Shown: positions 17,280 to 25,884 of the stretch, piece by piece
Layout: each line of letters starts with the position of its first letter
Numbering within the stretch: the first letter of the stretch is position 1
NCBI GenBank assembly: GCA_016703425.1
Contig: JADJCA010000001.1
Span: 248,001-312,000, forward strand
Direction of reading: 5' to 3'
Length of the DNA stretch: 64,000 bases
Origin: Myxococcales bacterium
Lineage (GTDB): Bacteria; Myxococcota_A; Polyangia; Polyangiales; Polyangiaceae
Made by a program: the position numbers and the translations under genes
Notes under the pieces: model-generated
What the model was told of the DNA's origin: nothing
Databases searched by the model: none
Seen by the model: the letters and a program-made list of their open reading frames with translations, nothing else

Positions 17280-18887
17280 ATGCAGGCGAACGAGACAGTC
17301 CCGCGCGAGCCTCTGGTCGATGAGCTCGCGCTGCGTGGCGCGGTACGCCCCGTTGTCGTCGCGTGCGGGCTCGTGTGCATCCTCGGTATGCAGGCTTGCT
17401 CCGAAGAGTTGGCGCCGCTGCGTCGCTCGTTGGTGCCGGCGCCCGCCCAAAGCGACACGGGGCTCGCCCCGTCCGTGGCGGACGCCGCAGCCGCGGACGC
17501 GACCACGGTGCCAGCGCCGGGACCGGGCTTCACGATCTACCCGCTCTCGCCGAGCGCGAGCTCCGTCGCGCCGGGAGGGACGTTCAGCTTCGCCATCAAG
17601 CTCGCGTACGTCGGTCCCGCGCTCACCGACGACTACGAGGTCTTCTTGCACCTCGTCGGTCCCGGCAAGCCTGACTGGTTCGACCATGCGGTGTACCCGG
17701 TGCCGGGCCCGAAGAGCTCCACGTGGGCCGGCGTGACGACCTTCTCGGGAACGCTCGCCATCCCCGCGAGCGCGTCGGGCACGTACACGGTGATGGCGGG
17801 GGTGCACCACGCTACGCCCGGCGCCGAAACCGCGAACATTCGCATGTCGCCCGCCACGGCTGCCGTGGCGGAGCGCTTCGCGGCGGGCGCCATCGGATAC
17901 CGCTACGCCATCGGAACCGTCGCAGTGACAACGGCCGGCGGACCTACGCTTCCCGTCACGCCGCCAACGACCTCGCCCGGATGGGCGCAGGCGGTCATCG
18001 ACGACATGACCACGGCGTCGGAGGCCACGCTGGCGAAGCGAGGCTCGGGGACGATGACGGCCTATGCGTCGCTCGGCTCGATCGGCGGCACGGGCGGAAA
18101 CTACGACTCGATCGTCGGCATCTGCTCGGGCGTGTGCGATCACTTCGCACAGAACGTGGCGGGCGCGATCTCGTGGACCTGGATCTGGGCCGGGGCCCAA
18201 AACAATGCCTCGCACTCGCTCGTGCTGGCGCGCCGCGCCCGCGGCTATTACCTGTCGAAGTCGACGGGGCAGTGGGTTCTCGCCTTCGAGAGTCGCCCCG
18301 TTGGCGTTCCTGAGCAGATCGACGAGACGACCGGCACGGGTGCGCAGCTCAACCCCGATACGCAAGTCGCCGTGGATGCGATGACCACATCGCTCAAACC
18401 CGATGCTTTCTACAAGTACGAGCTGTGGGGCCAAGCGACCATCGGTCACGCAGCGTTTCAGGACGCCAAGGCGTGGTTCTTCAGCACGCAACTCAGCGTC
18501 ACCACCGATGGTTCAGGCATCGACGATCGCGCGTCGTCGGAGTTCATCGTGAAGGTCGGTGCAGATTTCTACACGGCGGAGTCGCTCGCGGCCAGCGACT
18601 ATCCGGGCGCACGCGCGCGTTACATCAACATCGCCAACGGCCAGTTGACGGCCGGCGTCTGCGACACCTGCTATCCGTACGTCGTCATGGACGGCCTCGG
18701 CGGCCGATATCGCAAGATCCCCACCGACGGCTCCTGGATCACCGTGACGGCGATCTCCATGTCGCCGACCTTCGGCGGCAGCGCGCTCCCGCCGCCATGG
18801 GGCGACTACAGCGTTCCGTCGCCTTACGCGCAGCCGCCGTACGCACTGACGGCCTCCGAGATTCTGGCGAATCCGCCTCCGCAGTAG
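17280..18887 (+). CDS. Large secreted lipoprotein of unknown function
   Basis: 535 residues. The ATG has AGGAGG seven bases upstream, which decides the start. A signal (VVVACGLVCILGMQAC) ends in a probable lipobox Cys; an Ala/Asp linker follows. Residues about 80-200 read as a beta-sandwich (FTIYPLSPSASSVAPGGTFS, SASGTYTVMAGVHH). The C-terminal part has GICSGVCDHFAQNVA, then NNASHSLVLARRARGYY. The ordered Cys and His are faintly like a transglutaminase/papain-type core, but I cannot confirm it. Aromatic-rich, Gly-rich segments suit an extracellular enzyme or adhesin. Both flanks are regulatory or unrelated, so context gives no further help. Confidence 0.8.
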   Translation: MQANETVPREPLVDELALRGAVRPVVVACGLVCILGMQACSEELAPLRRSLVPAPAQSDTGLAPSVADAAAADATTVPAPGPGFTIYPLSPSASSVAPGGTFSFAIKLAYVGPALTDDYEVFLHLVGPGKPDWFDHAVYPVPGPKSSTWAGVTTFSGTLAIPASASGTYTVMAGVHHATPGAETANIRMSPATAAVAERFAAGAIGYRYAIGTVAVTTAGGPTLPVTPPTTSPGWAQAVIDDMTTASEATLAKRGSGTMTAYASLGSIGGTGGNYDSIVGICSGVCDHFAQNVAGAISWTWIWAGAQNNASHSLVLARRARGYYLSKSTGQWVLAFESRPVGVPEQIDETTGTGAQLNPDTQVAVDAMTTSLKPDAFYKYELWGQATIGHAAFQDAKAWFFSTQLSVTTDGSGIDDRASSEFIVKVGADFYTAESLAASDYPGARARYINIANGQLTAGVCDTCYPYVVMDGLGGRYRKIPTDGSWITVTAISMSPTFGGSALPPPWGDYSVPSPYAQPPYALTASEILANPPPQ

Positions 18888-19038
18888 GCCTGCTCGGCGG
18901 CGCGCTCTCAGCGCGCCTCGGCGGGCAGCTTGTCGGGCGCCCAACGCAACAGATCGATCTCGGCGCTCACGCCCTTGCCGAAGAGGCATGGAGTCGCCCC
19001 ACGTCGCGGCTCGGGAGGTAGGTCGCGCAACCGGTCGC

Positions 19039-19590
19039 TCAATCGGCGGCGGCTTGCTCCACGCCCGCCATCACCCGATAGCGGAGCTGCACCAAGCCGC
19101 TCTCGAAGGCGCGATGTCCGGTGAGCGCGAGCCGAACGTCGCGACCGATCGCGGGTGCCAGTGGCGCGCCTTCGCCGAGCAAAACCGGGATGACGGACAC
19201 GGTGACGTCGTCGATGAGCTGCGCGCCGAGGAGCTGCGCGATGACGGTGCCTCCGTCGACGTAAACGCGCCGCGCGCCCTCGGCGCCGAGGCGCTCGACG
19301 AGCTCCGTGAAGTCGCCGCGATAGAACGCCTCGCCGTGCCGCGAGCGCGGTGCCTCGTGCGTGAGGACCACGCATCGCTTACCCGCGTAGGGCCATGCGT
19401 CGAAGCCCAGCGCGGTCTCGTAGGTCTTCCGCCCCATGAGCAGGGTGTCGACGGAGTCAAAGAACGCCTTCCAGCCGTAGGCTTTGCCGGGACGCTCGAC
19501 GATGGAGAGCCAGTCGATGGCGCCGCTGGGTCGAGCGATGAAGCCGTCGAGGCTCGCGGCGATGAAGACCGAGCATTGCGGGCGGGCCAT
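19039..19590 (-). CDS. Dihydrofolate-reductase-family protein (RibD C-terminal-like)
   Basis: 183 residues of the small DHFR/RibD-like reductase fold (YwjB/YyaP type), NADPH-binding. Typical features are the opening SVFIAASLDGFIARPSGAIDW, LLMGRKTYETALGF, KRCVVLTHE, VYVDGGTVIAQLL and the late VIPVLLGEGAPL. Family members are mostly uncharacterised oxidoreductases and are not needed for folate synthesis. The ATG at 19590 has only a weak Shine-Dalgarno. The 150 bases between its stop and the lipoprotein gene contain no supported gene. Confidence 0.9.
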   Translation of the reverse strand: MARPQCSVFIAASLDGFIARPSGAIDWLSIVERPGKAYGWKAFFDSVDTLLMGRKTYETALGFDAWPYAGKRCVVLTHEAPRSRHGEAFYRGDFTELVERLGAEGARRVYVDGGTVIAQLLGAQLIDDVTVSVIPVLLGEGAPLAPAIGRDVRLALTGHRAFESGLVQLRYRVMAGVEQAAAD

Positions 19591-19645
19591 GGCTTGCTCG
19601 TACCACGAAGCACGGCCCCCAACGCACTCGCAGCGGCGGCGTAGC

Positions 19646-21592
19646 TCAGCCCAAATCTGCCAAGTGCGCCCGCGCCGCGGGACGCACCGAAATCTCCGGG
19701 AGCAGGTCCGCGAAGCTCACCACAGCGACCTCGGGCAAGTCGGTTTCGACGAGCTTGCGCACGAAGCGGCGAATGTCCGGCTGCGTGAGCACGATGGTCC
19801 GGGGCTCGGCTCCCTCGGGACGACCTTCGCTCGCGCTCGCTTCCGCCACGGCGCGGCGCATGGCGCTCACGATGTCTCTCGCGGCTTGCGGTGCGAGCGT
19901 CAAGAACGCTCCCGCCGTCGTTCGCGTGACGGATCGGCGCACGATGTCTTCGACCGTTGGATCGAGCGTCACGACCTCCAAATGCCCTGCACCGCGCGTG
20001 AGTCGGAAGGTCGTGGCGCGGCGCAAATCGGCCCGCACGAGCTCCGCGAGCGAGAGCGGATCCTTCTCGAGCGCGGCGTGGCCCGAGAGCGACTGCAGGA
20101 TGGCCGACAGGTCGCGGATCGAGATCCCTTCGTCGACGAGTCGTCGCAGGATGTCCGTAAGGAGCGTGAGCGACACGGGCTTCGGCACGACGGCACGCAC
20201 CGTCGCCGGCTGCACCCCTTCGAGCTCGTCGAGCAGCTTTTGCGTCTCGGAGAGCCCCAAGAGCTCACCAGCGCGGCGCCGCAGAAGGTTCCGAATCGCC
20301 TCCGTGGCCGCGCCCAAGTCGCCAGCCGGCACGATCGCCTGCGGCACGTCGCGCAGCGAAATGGCGAGGTGCCCCGACGGGAGCCCTGACGCGAGCGTCA
20401 AGACGGCCTTCGGCAAAGGAAGCCCGAGCTCGAGGAACAGGTCGCGGCGAACGCCGTCGAGCTGGGTGGCAACGTCGCCCAGCGCGGCTGTGCTCTCCGC
20501 TGGCAATTCGACGCGCCAAAGCGGCACCAGCGGCGCGAAGCCGTCGCGCGAGCCCTCGACGTTGGCCTCACGCTCGCGGCGCGCCTCCTCGAGGCGCCGC
20601 GTGGCTCGGCGCGAGGCGACGAACAAGAGCGCCGCCACGACGAGGAAGGGGAGCGTAGGAAGCCCGGGCACGACGCCGAGCAGCGCGACGAACAGCGATG
20701 CCGCGAAGAGCGCTTTCGGGGAGCCCAAGAGCTGCGTGCTGAGCTCGCGGCCGAGCGGCGTCTCGTTCTCCTCGCTGGCGACGCGCGTGACGAGCACGCC
20801 GGCGGCCGTCGAGATCACGAGGGCGGGGATCTGCGAGACAAGGCCGTCACCGATGGTCAAGAGGCCGTAGCGCTTTAGCGCGTCGCCGACGGGCATGCCT
20901 CGCTGACCCACGCCGATGGCGAGGCCACCGAAGATGTTGACCGCCGTGATGATCAGCGACGCGATGACGTCGCCCTTCACGAACTTCATCGCCCCATCCA
21001 TGGCGCCGTAGAACTGGCTCTCGCGCAGCAAGGTCCGCCTGCGGCGCCGCGCCTCGGCGCTGTCGATGGCGCCGGTGCGCAGCTCGGCGTCGATGGCCAT
21101 CTGCTTGCCCGGCATCGCGTCGAGGACAAAGCGCGCCCCCACCTCGGCGACCCGCTCTGAGCCCTTGGCGATGACGACGAACTGGATGATCGTCAGGATC
21201 AGAAACACGATGGCGCCGACGACGTAGTTGCCCTGAACCACGAACGTTCCGAAGGCGCGAATCACGTCGCCGGCGTCGCCGTGCAGAAGAATGAGACGCG
21301 TCGCCGAGACGTTGAGCCCGAGCCGGAAGAGCGTCGTCAGGAGCAGCACCGTCGGAAACGTCGCGATGGCGAGCGCGTCAGGCACGTAGAGAACGACGAG
21401 CAACAAGGTCACCGCCGCCGAGAGGTTCAGCGAGATGAGGCCGTCGAGCAGCCAGGTCGGCAGCGGCACGATCATCATGCCGACGACGGCGAGCACGAGC
21501 AACGCGAGCGCGGCGTCGGGTGAGGCGAGCGCGCCGCCTTGGCGCCGGACGGCGGCGCGCGCGGCGCGGGCAGGTGAGGGGGTCGGAGCCAC
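19646..21592 (-). CDS. Type III secretion / flagellar export gate protein (SctV/FlhA family)
   Basis: 648 residues from the GTG at 21592. The N-terminal half has about seven to eight transmembrane helices with family hallmarks: LFRLGLNVSATRLIL, IQFVVIAKGSERVAEVGARF, LDAMPGKQMAIDAELR, RESQFYGAMDGAMKFVKGD and AVNIFGGLAIGV. The C-terminal cytoplasmic domain contains PKPVSLTLLTDILRRLVDEG and IVLTQPDIRRFVRKLVE, which in the family bind chaperone-substrate complexes. The sequence looks closer to non-flagellar SctV than to FlhA. It stands alone here, with no ring, ATPase or other export components. It is divergent from the PP2C gene. Earlier in-frame starts (to 21799) would add a long Arg/Gly-rich leader and are rejected. 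Confidence 0.92.
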   Translation of the reverse strand: MAPTPSPARAARAAVRRQGGALASPDAALALLVLAVVGMMIVPLPTWLLDGLISLNLSAAVTLLLVVLYVPDALAIATFPTVLLLTTLFRLGLNVSATRLILLHGDAGDVIRAFGTFVVQGNYVVGAIVFLILTIIQFVVIAKGSERVAEVGARFVLDAMPGKQMAIDAELRTGAIDSAEARRRRRTLLRESQFYGAMDGAMKFVKGDVIASLIITAVNIFGGLAIGVGQRGMPVGDALKRYGLLTIGDGLVSQIPALVISTAAGVLVTRVASEENETPLGRELSTQLLGSPKALFAASLFVALLGVVPGLPTLPFLVVAALLFVASRRATRRLEEARREREANVEGSRDGFAPLVPLWRVELPAESTAALGDVATQLDGVRRDLFLELGLPLPKAVLTLASGLPSGHLAISLRDVPQAIVPAGDLGAATEAIRNLLRRRAGELLGLSETQKLLDELEGVQPATVRAVVPKPVSLTLLTDILRRLVDEGISIRDLSAILQSLSGHAALEKDPLSLAELVRADLRRATTFRLTRGAGHLEVVTLDPTVEDIVRRSVTRTTAGAFLTLAPQAARDIVSAMRRAVAEASASEGRPEGAEPRTIVLTQPDIRRFVRKLVETDLPEVAVVSFADLLPEISVRPAARAHLADLG

Positions 21593-21758
21593 GAGCGCCG
21601 GACCGTATCGCAGCCGCCCGCGGCGGGAAACCGCGTTCAGGCTCCGTCCCCCGGCCCCGGCTCGACGCCTGTGGCAGCCTCCGCCTCGTCGGGCCCCGTC
21701 ACGATGTGCGACACGCGAGAGGCTGAACGCTCCACTAGGACCGCAGCCGCCGCTTCGG

Positions 21759-21764
21759 TATACT
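21759..21764 (+). promoter_or_regulatory. Possible -10 element (TATACT) ahead of the PP2C gene
   Basis: TATACT matches the sigma-70 -10 consensus at five of six positions in very GC-rich surroundings and would place the start of transcription near 21771, about 49 bases before the ATG. No convincing -35 is seen at 16-18 bases upstream. Confidence 0.35.
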
Positions 21765-21819
21765 TCTGGCCCAAGCGAGGACGGGCCCGTACCCCCCACG
21801 AGCCGCCACGCGCGCGTTG

Positions 21820-22646
21820 ATGCAGCGGACGAAATCCCACGGTCGTATTCCTTTCGCCGCGCCCTTCGAGGGCGCCGAGGCGATCCCGTCCGTCGCCAAG
21901 CGCATCGGGTATGGGCTCACCCATATTGGGCGGAAGCGGAAGGCCAATCAGGACGCCTTCCTCGTCGACAACGACCTGGGCCTCTTCGTGGTGGCCGACG
22001 GCATGGGCGGTCACGCCGCCGGCGAGGTTGCGAGCCAAGAGGCCGTCGACGCGATCTTCGGCATGGTCAAGCGCGGCCTCAGGATCTGCGCATGCTGACC
22101 GACCCGCTGTCCGAGGACGACGCCCGCGCGGCCTGCCGCCTCGTCGAAGCAGCGGTGCAGGGCGCGACCTACATGGTCTATTCGATGGCCGAACAGGACC
22201 GCAGGAAGAGCGGGATGGGCACCACCATCAGCGTCCTCCTCGTCGTGGGCGACTACGCGGTCGTCGGGCAAGTGGGCGACAGCCGGGTCTACCGCATCAT
22301 CGGCGGCAACCCGGAACAGCTTACGGAAGATCACACGCTCATCGCGTGGCAGCTCAAGCAGGGGCTCATCACCCACGAAGAGGCCACCGTCTCGCCGCAT
22401 CGCAACGTGATCACCCGTGCTGTCGGCAGCCGCGACTACGTTGAGGTCGACACGCGCATCGTCGGCTTGACTCAAGGCGATCGGTTCCTTCTCTGCAGCG
22501 ATGGCCTCCACGGGTACCTCCGCGACGAAGACATCGTGCCCCTCGTCGAGCTGGGCGGCGCCGAGGCCGTGCAGCGGTTCGTCGACATCGCCAACGTGCG
22601 CGGCGGTCGCGACAACATCACGGCCGTGCTGGTCGAGCTGGACTGA
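21820..22646 (+). CDS. PP2C-family Ser/Thr protein phosphatase, split by a -1 frameshift
   Basis: Metal-dependent phosphatase that opposes Hanks-type kinases. Frame one runs from the ATG at 21820 to a TGA at 22096-22098 and holds RKRKANQDAFL and VADGMGGHAAGEVAS. The remainder lies in the -1 frame: GMGTTISVLLV, GQVGDSRVYRI, LTEDHTLIAW, LLCSDGLHGYL and RGGRDNITAVLVEL. All PP2C metal-binding motifs are present, so one missing base near 22081-22084 (GG where GGG would restore KRGLRDLRML) explains the split. There is no slippery heptamer. With that base the protein would be 275 residues. It is either an assembly indel or a very recent mutation. Confidence 0.85.
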
Positions 22647-23056
22647 GCCTTTTCCGTACGCGGGCTGGGTTTCGTGTCGGCGCGGAAAAGCGTAGAACTT
22701 CTGCATGCCTGTGCGTGGTTGCTAAGGCGGGTTCTGCGACTGGATACCTCGTTCGTTGCACCAACCATGAGCCACTATGTGGCCGATATGAAAGGCATGA
22801 TTGGACGCGCCAGTGCTCCCGTGACGCGTCGCGCGAAAAGTTGACCCCTCGGGGCGCCTCAGGGTACGGCGTGGGGCGTGATTGGTGTCGCAAGCGTACG
22901 CGGCCTAGGCCTTCCCAGGCCCGGGGCCGACGTGGCGTGGGAAACGGGGCGCGCCTCTGTGGCCGCCTTGCCGCGCTCGCTCTCGCTCCAGGCACGGAAA
23001 CCGGCTCCGGAACGCGAGCAGGGCTGTCGGCTCGCCACCTGCATCAAGGAGAGCGC
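22647..23056 (+). other. 410-bp intergenic region, no gene recognised
   Basis: The stretch between the phosphatase and ddl has a locally lower GC content around 22690-22810. CTTTTCCG at about 22648 can pair with CGGAAAAG at about 22682 across a 26-base loop, without a T-tract. Open frames crossing it are Arg-rich and lack any family signal. A ddl promoter is expected here, but I cannot place it. Confidence 0.6.
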
Positions 23057-24100
23057 ATGAGCAAAAGGCGCGTGGGTGTCGTGATGGGGGGATTGAGCGC
23101 GGAACGCGACGTTTCGCTCCGCACTGGTGAAGGCGTCATCGACGCGCTTCGCGGTCGCGGACACGACGTCGTCCCCATCGAATGGGGCCCTGAAACGCCG
23201 GGCATCGATGTCCTCTTGCGAAGCGCCGACATCGACGTCGTCTTCCTGGCGCTCCACGGGCGCGGCGGCGAAGACGGTTGCGTCCAAGGCCTCTGCGAGC
23301 TGCTCGGATTGCCCTACACCGGCTCGCCGCTCCTCTCCTCCGCTTTGGCCATGGACAAGCTGAAGGCCAAGGAGCTCTTCCGGCTCCACAACGTGCCGAC
23401 GCCTCCGTATTACGTGGTCTCGGCCGCCGACCTTCCGGAGCTCGAAGAGACCCACGGCAGCTTCGGCTTTCCCGTCATCGTCAAGCCGCGCTCTGAAGGC
23501 TCGTCGGTGGGCATGGCGAAGGCCGACAACCTCGCCGAGCTGGCCCGCGCCATCGACGCAGCGCTCGTGCACGACCCCTCGGTCTTGGTCGAGCGCTTCG
23601 TGAAGGGCGCCGAGGTTCACGTGGGCCTCCTCGATGGCAAGGTCCTCGGCGCCATCGAGGTGGTGCCCAAGAGCGGCATCTACGACTACGCGTCGAAGTA
23701 CACGCCCGGCGCGACCGAGTACATCGCGCCGCCTCGACTGCCGCCGACGCGCGTTCGCGGTGTCATGAACCTCGCCGAGCGCGCTTCCAAGGCGCTTGGG
23801 TGCACCGGCGCCTGCCGCGTCGACGTCCTCGTGACGGAGGGCGAGAACGAGTACGTCCTTGAGGTCAACACGCTCCCCGGCATGACGCCGACGTCGCTCC
23901 TACCCAAGATCGCGCAGGCGGCGGGCGTCGACTACGCCACGCTCTGCGAGTCGATCCTCGAGGGGGCAGCGCTCCACGGCGCCCTCGGCGTCGAGAAGCG
24001 CACGTCGCGCATCTCGCGCGTCGCGCTGACGGAAAAGGCCGAAGCCGCGCCTCGCTCCTCGCGCACCCGCACCGCCGCCAAGCAACGCCGCGTCGGCTGA
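23057..24100 (+). CDS. ddl: D-alanine--D-alanine ligase
   Basis: Joins two D-Ala with ATP for peptidoglycan precursor synthesis in the cytoplasm. The 347 residues show the N-terminal substrate domain (GVVMGGLSAERDVSLRTG, VFLALHGRGGEDG, LGLPYTGSP) and an ATP-grasp fold with VIVKPRSEGSSVGM, VLVERFVKGAE and the metal-binding EVNTLPGMTPTSLLPK. The tail adds about 35 basic residues (ending TAAKQRRVG). The ATG has AGGAG five bases upstream; in-frame sequence before it, back to 22715, has no ligase similarity. A small ORF and the 13-gene overlapping cluster follow on the same strand at 37- and 34-base gaps. Confidence 0.97.
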   Translation: MSKRRVGVVMGGLSAERDVSLRTGEGVIDALRGRGHDVVPIEWGPETPGIDVLLRSADIDVVFLALHGRGGEDGCVQGLCELLGLPYTGSPLLSSALAMDKLKAKELFRLHNVPTPPYYVVSAADLPELEETHGSFGFPVIVKPRSEGSSVGMAKADNLAELARAIDAALVHDPSVLVERFVKGAEVHVGLLDGKVLGAIEVVPKSGIYDYASKYTPGATEYIAPPRLPPTRVRGVMNLAERASKALGCTGACRVDVLVTEGENEYVLEVNTLPGMTPTSLLPKIAQAAGVDYATLCESILEGAALHGALGVEKRTSRISRVALTEKAEAAPRSSRTRTAAKQRRVG

Positions 24101-24137
24101 TGCGGCCTCGCGGGGGTGGTACACACCAGCCCGCGTC

Positions 24138-24359
24138 ATGACCGAAAAGCTCGACCCCCGCGAAGCTCACAAGCGCTACCTCGACTACCGAGAGCGGCAC
24201 GGGTATTTCGGAGCGGGGCTCAAGCTGCCCGTGCTGTCGGCGGAGGCCTTTGCCACCGCCGACGTCGAGCACACGCGCCTCGAAGCGCGGGGCGAATCGC
24301 GCGACGACGAAGAAGAAGCTCGCTTCAATGAGCTCGTGAAACTCCTCTTTCGCGATTAG
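24138..24359 (+). CDS. Small acidic protein of unknown function
   Basis: 73 residues, rich in Glu, Asp and Arg, probably helical: KLDPREAHKRYLDYRERHG, then GESRDDEEEARFNELVKLL. There is no signal peptide or membrane helix. It sits between ddl (37 bases upstream) and the ABC gene (34 bases downstream) in the same direction, and its codon use matches its neighbours, which supports it being real. No family is recognised. The start has no obvious strong Shine-Dalgarno. Confidence 0.65.
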   Translation: MTEKLDPREAHKRYLDYRERHGYFGAGLKLPVLSAEAFATADVEHTRLEARGESRDDEEEARFNELVKLLFRD

Positions 24360-24393
24360 GCCCGCGTCGCGCCCGTTGGGAGGTAGGTAGCCT

Positions 24394-25884
24394 TTGGACG
24401 CGCTCCGGCTTCGTCAGATCTCGAAACGCTACGGCGCCGTGCACGCCGTGCGTGACGTCGACGTCGCCTTCGAGACGGGGCGCGTGCACGCGGTCGTCGG
24501 CGAAAACGGCGCCGGCAAGAGCACGCTCCTCCGCATCGCCGCGGGCCTCGTTCGCGCGGACTCGGGGCGCATCTTCGTCGAAGACCAGGAGCAGCTTGGC
24601 TTCACGGCCGCCGGCGCGCTGGCGCGCGGCGTGGGGATGGTGGAGCAGCACTTCGCCCTCGTTCCCGTCTTCACGGTCCTCGAGAACATGGTGCTGGGGC
24701 GTGAGCCCGGCGGGTTCTTCGGCTTAAGGCTGGAGCGTGTGCGTGAGGCGGCGCGCCGCGCCTTCGAGCAGATCGGCGCATCGGTGCCCCTCGATGCGCG
24801 CGTCGAGGCGCTCGGGGTAGGTGATCGGCAGCGCGTCGAGATCGCGCGGCTGCTATTCCGTGGCGCGCGCACGCTAATCCTCGACGAGCCCACCGCCGTC
24901 CTCACGGCCCGCGAGGCCGAGCGGCTCTACGGCAAGCTCCGGATCCTGGCGGGCTCCGGTTGCAGCATTGTCGTCGTCACGCACAAGCTCGACGAGGTCC
25001 TCGCCTTCGCCGACACCGTGACGATCATGCGCCGCGGGGCCATCGTGGAGACGCGGCCCGTACATCGGGGCTCCGGCCAAGAGGAATCACGCGCGCTGGC
25101 TCGCGCCATCATGGGGACCGAGCCGCTGGTGCCGCCGCCACGACCCACGCGCCGCGCAGGCGCGCCCGTGCTCAGCGTCGAGCGCGTCTCTCTTGGAACG
25201 GCGCTGCGCGATGTTTCGTTCCAAGTGAGCGAAGGCGAGGTCGTCGGCGTCGCTGGCGTCGAGGGCAACGGCCAGGAAGAGCTCGTGCGCATCATCGCCG
25301 GCCTCGCGGTCCCCGACGCCGGTCGCGTGACGCACGCGGGCACGGTCTCGGTGGTGCACGGCGATCGGCACCGCGAAGGCCTGGTGCTTGGCGCCTCGGT
25401 GGCCGACAACCTCGTGCTTGGCGAGCTCGCGGCGTTCTCTCGGCTGGGCCCCGTCCGCGTAGGGTTCCTGCGCCCGGGCCTGCTCGCCAATGCGGCCGCC
25501 GCAAGGCGCGACGCCGTCGGCGTCGTTCCGACGGACCTCTCGCTGCCGGTCTCAGCCCTCTCCGGCGGCAATCAGCAGAAGGTCGTGGTGGCGCGCGCCC
25601 TCGCGCGAACCGAGTCGGGGCTCGGTCTCCTCGTGCTCGCGCACCCCACCCGCGGCGTCGACCTCGGCGCGGCACGCGCGATTCACGACTTGGTGCGGCG
25701 CCTCGTGGAGCATCGGCCCATCGGCGCCCTTGTGCTCAGCTCTGATCTCGACGAACTGCGAACGCTCTCGCACCGTCTCTTGGTGCTGTCGCGCGGCACC
25801 ATCGCGACCGAGCTCTCGCCCGACGCGAGCGACCTGGCCATCGGCGAGCAAATGCTCGGCCTCGGCGCGGAGGTGCGCGCATGA
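24394..25884 (+). CDS. ABC importer ATPase, nucleoside/simple-sugar type (NupA/RbsA-like, two ABC domains)
   Basis: 496 residues with two fused ATP-binding domains. The first has Walker A GENGAGKST, Walker B RTLILDEPTAVL and a degenerate signature LGVGDRQRVEIARLL. The second has the family's altered P-loop GVEGNGQEEL and a canonical LSGGNQQKVVVARAL. This pattern is typical of importers for purine nucleosides or sugars with BmpA-type binding proteins. The TTG start is supported by GGGAGG ten bases upstream; there is no in-frame ATG nearby. It is the first gene of a chain of thirteen overlapping genes; its TGA overlaps the next ATG by four bases. Confidence 0.93.
   Translation: MDALRLRQISKRYGAVHAVRDVDVAFETGRVHAVVGENGAGKSTLLRIAAGLVRADSGRIFVEDQEQLGFTAAGALARGVGMVEQHFALVPVFTVLENMVLGREPGGFFGLRLERVREAARRAFEQIGASVPLDARVEALGVGDRQRVEIARLLFRGARTLILDEPTAVLTAREAERLYGKLRILAGSGCSIVVVTHKLDEVLAFADTVTIMRRGAIVETRPVHRGSGQEESRALARAIMGTEPLVPPPRPTRRAGAPVLSVERVSLGTALRDVSFQVSEGEVVGVAGVEGNGQEELVRIIAGLAVPDAGRVTHAGTVSVVHGDRHREGLVLGASVADNLVLGELAAFSRLGPVRVGFLRPGLLANAAAARRDAVGVVPTDLSLPVSALSGGNQQKVVVARALARTESGLGLLVLAHPTRGVDLGAARAIHDLVRRLVEHRPIGALVLSSDLDELRTLSHRLLVLSRGTIATELSPDASDLAIGEQMLGLGAEVRA

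Noticed and set aside
18908..19000. Minus-strand reading ending GVSAEIDLLRWAPDKLPAEA
   Set aside because: It looks protein-like for about 20 residues, but upstream it is only a shadow of the DHFR-like gene; too short to call a gene remnant.
22060..22100. Programmed -1 frameshift in the PP2C gene
   Set aside because: No X-XXY-YYZ slippery sequence or strong downstream hairpin, and two other genes show similar homopolymer indels.
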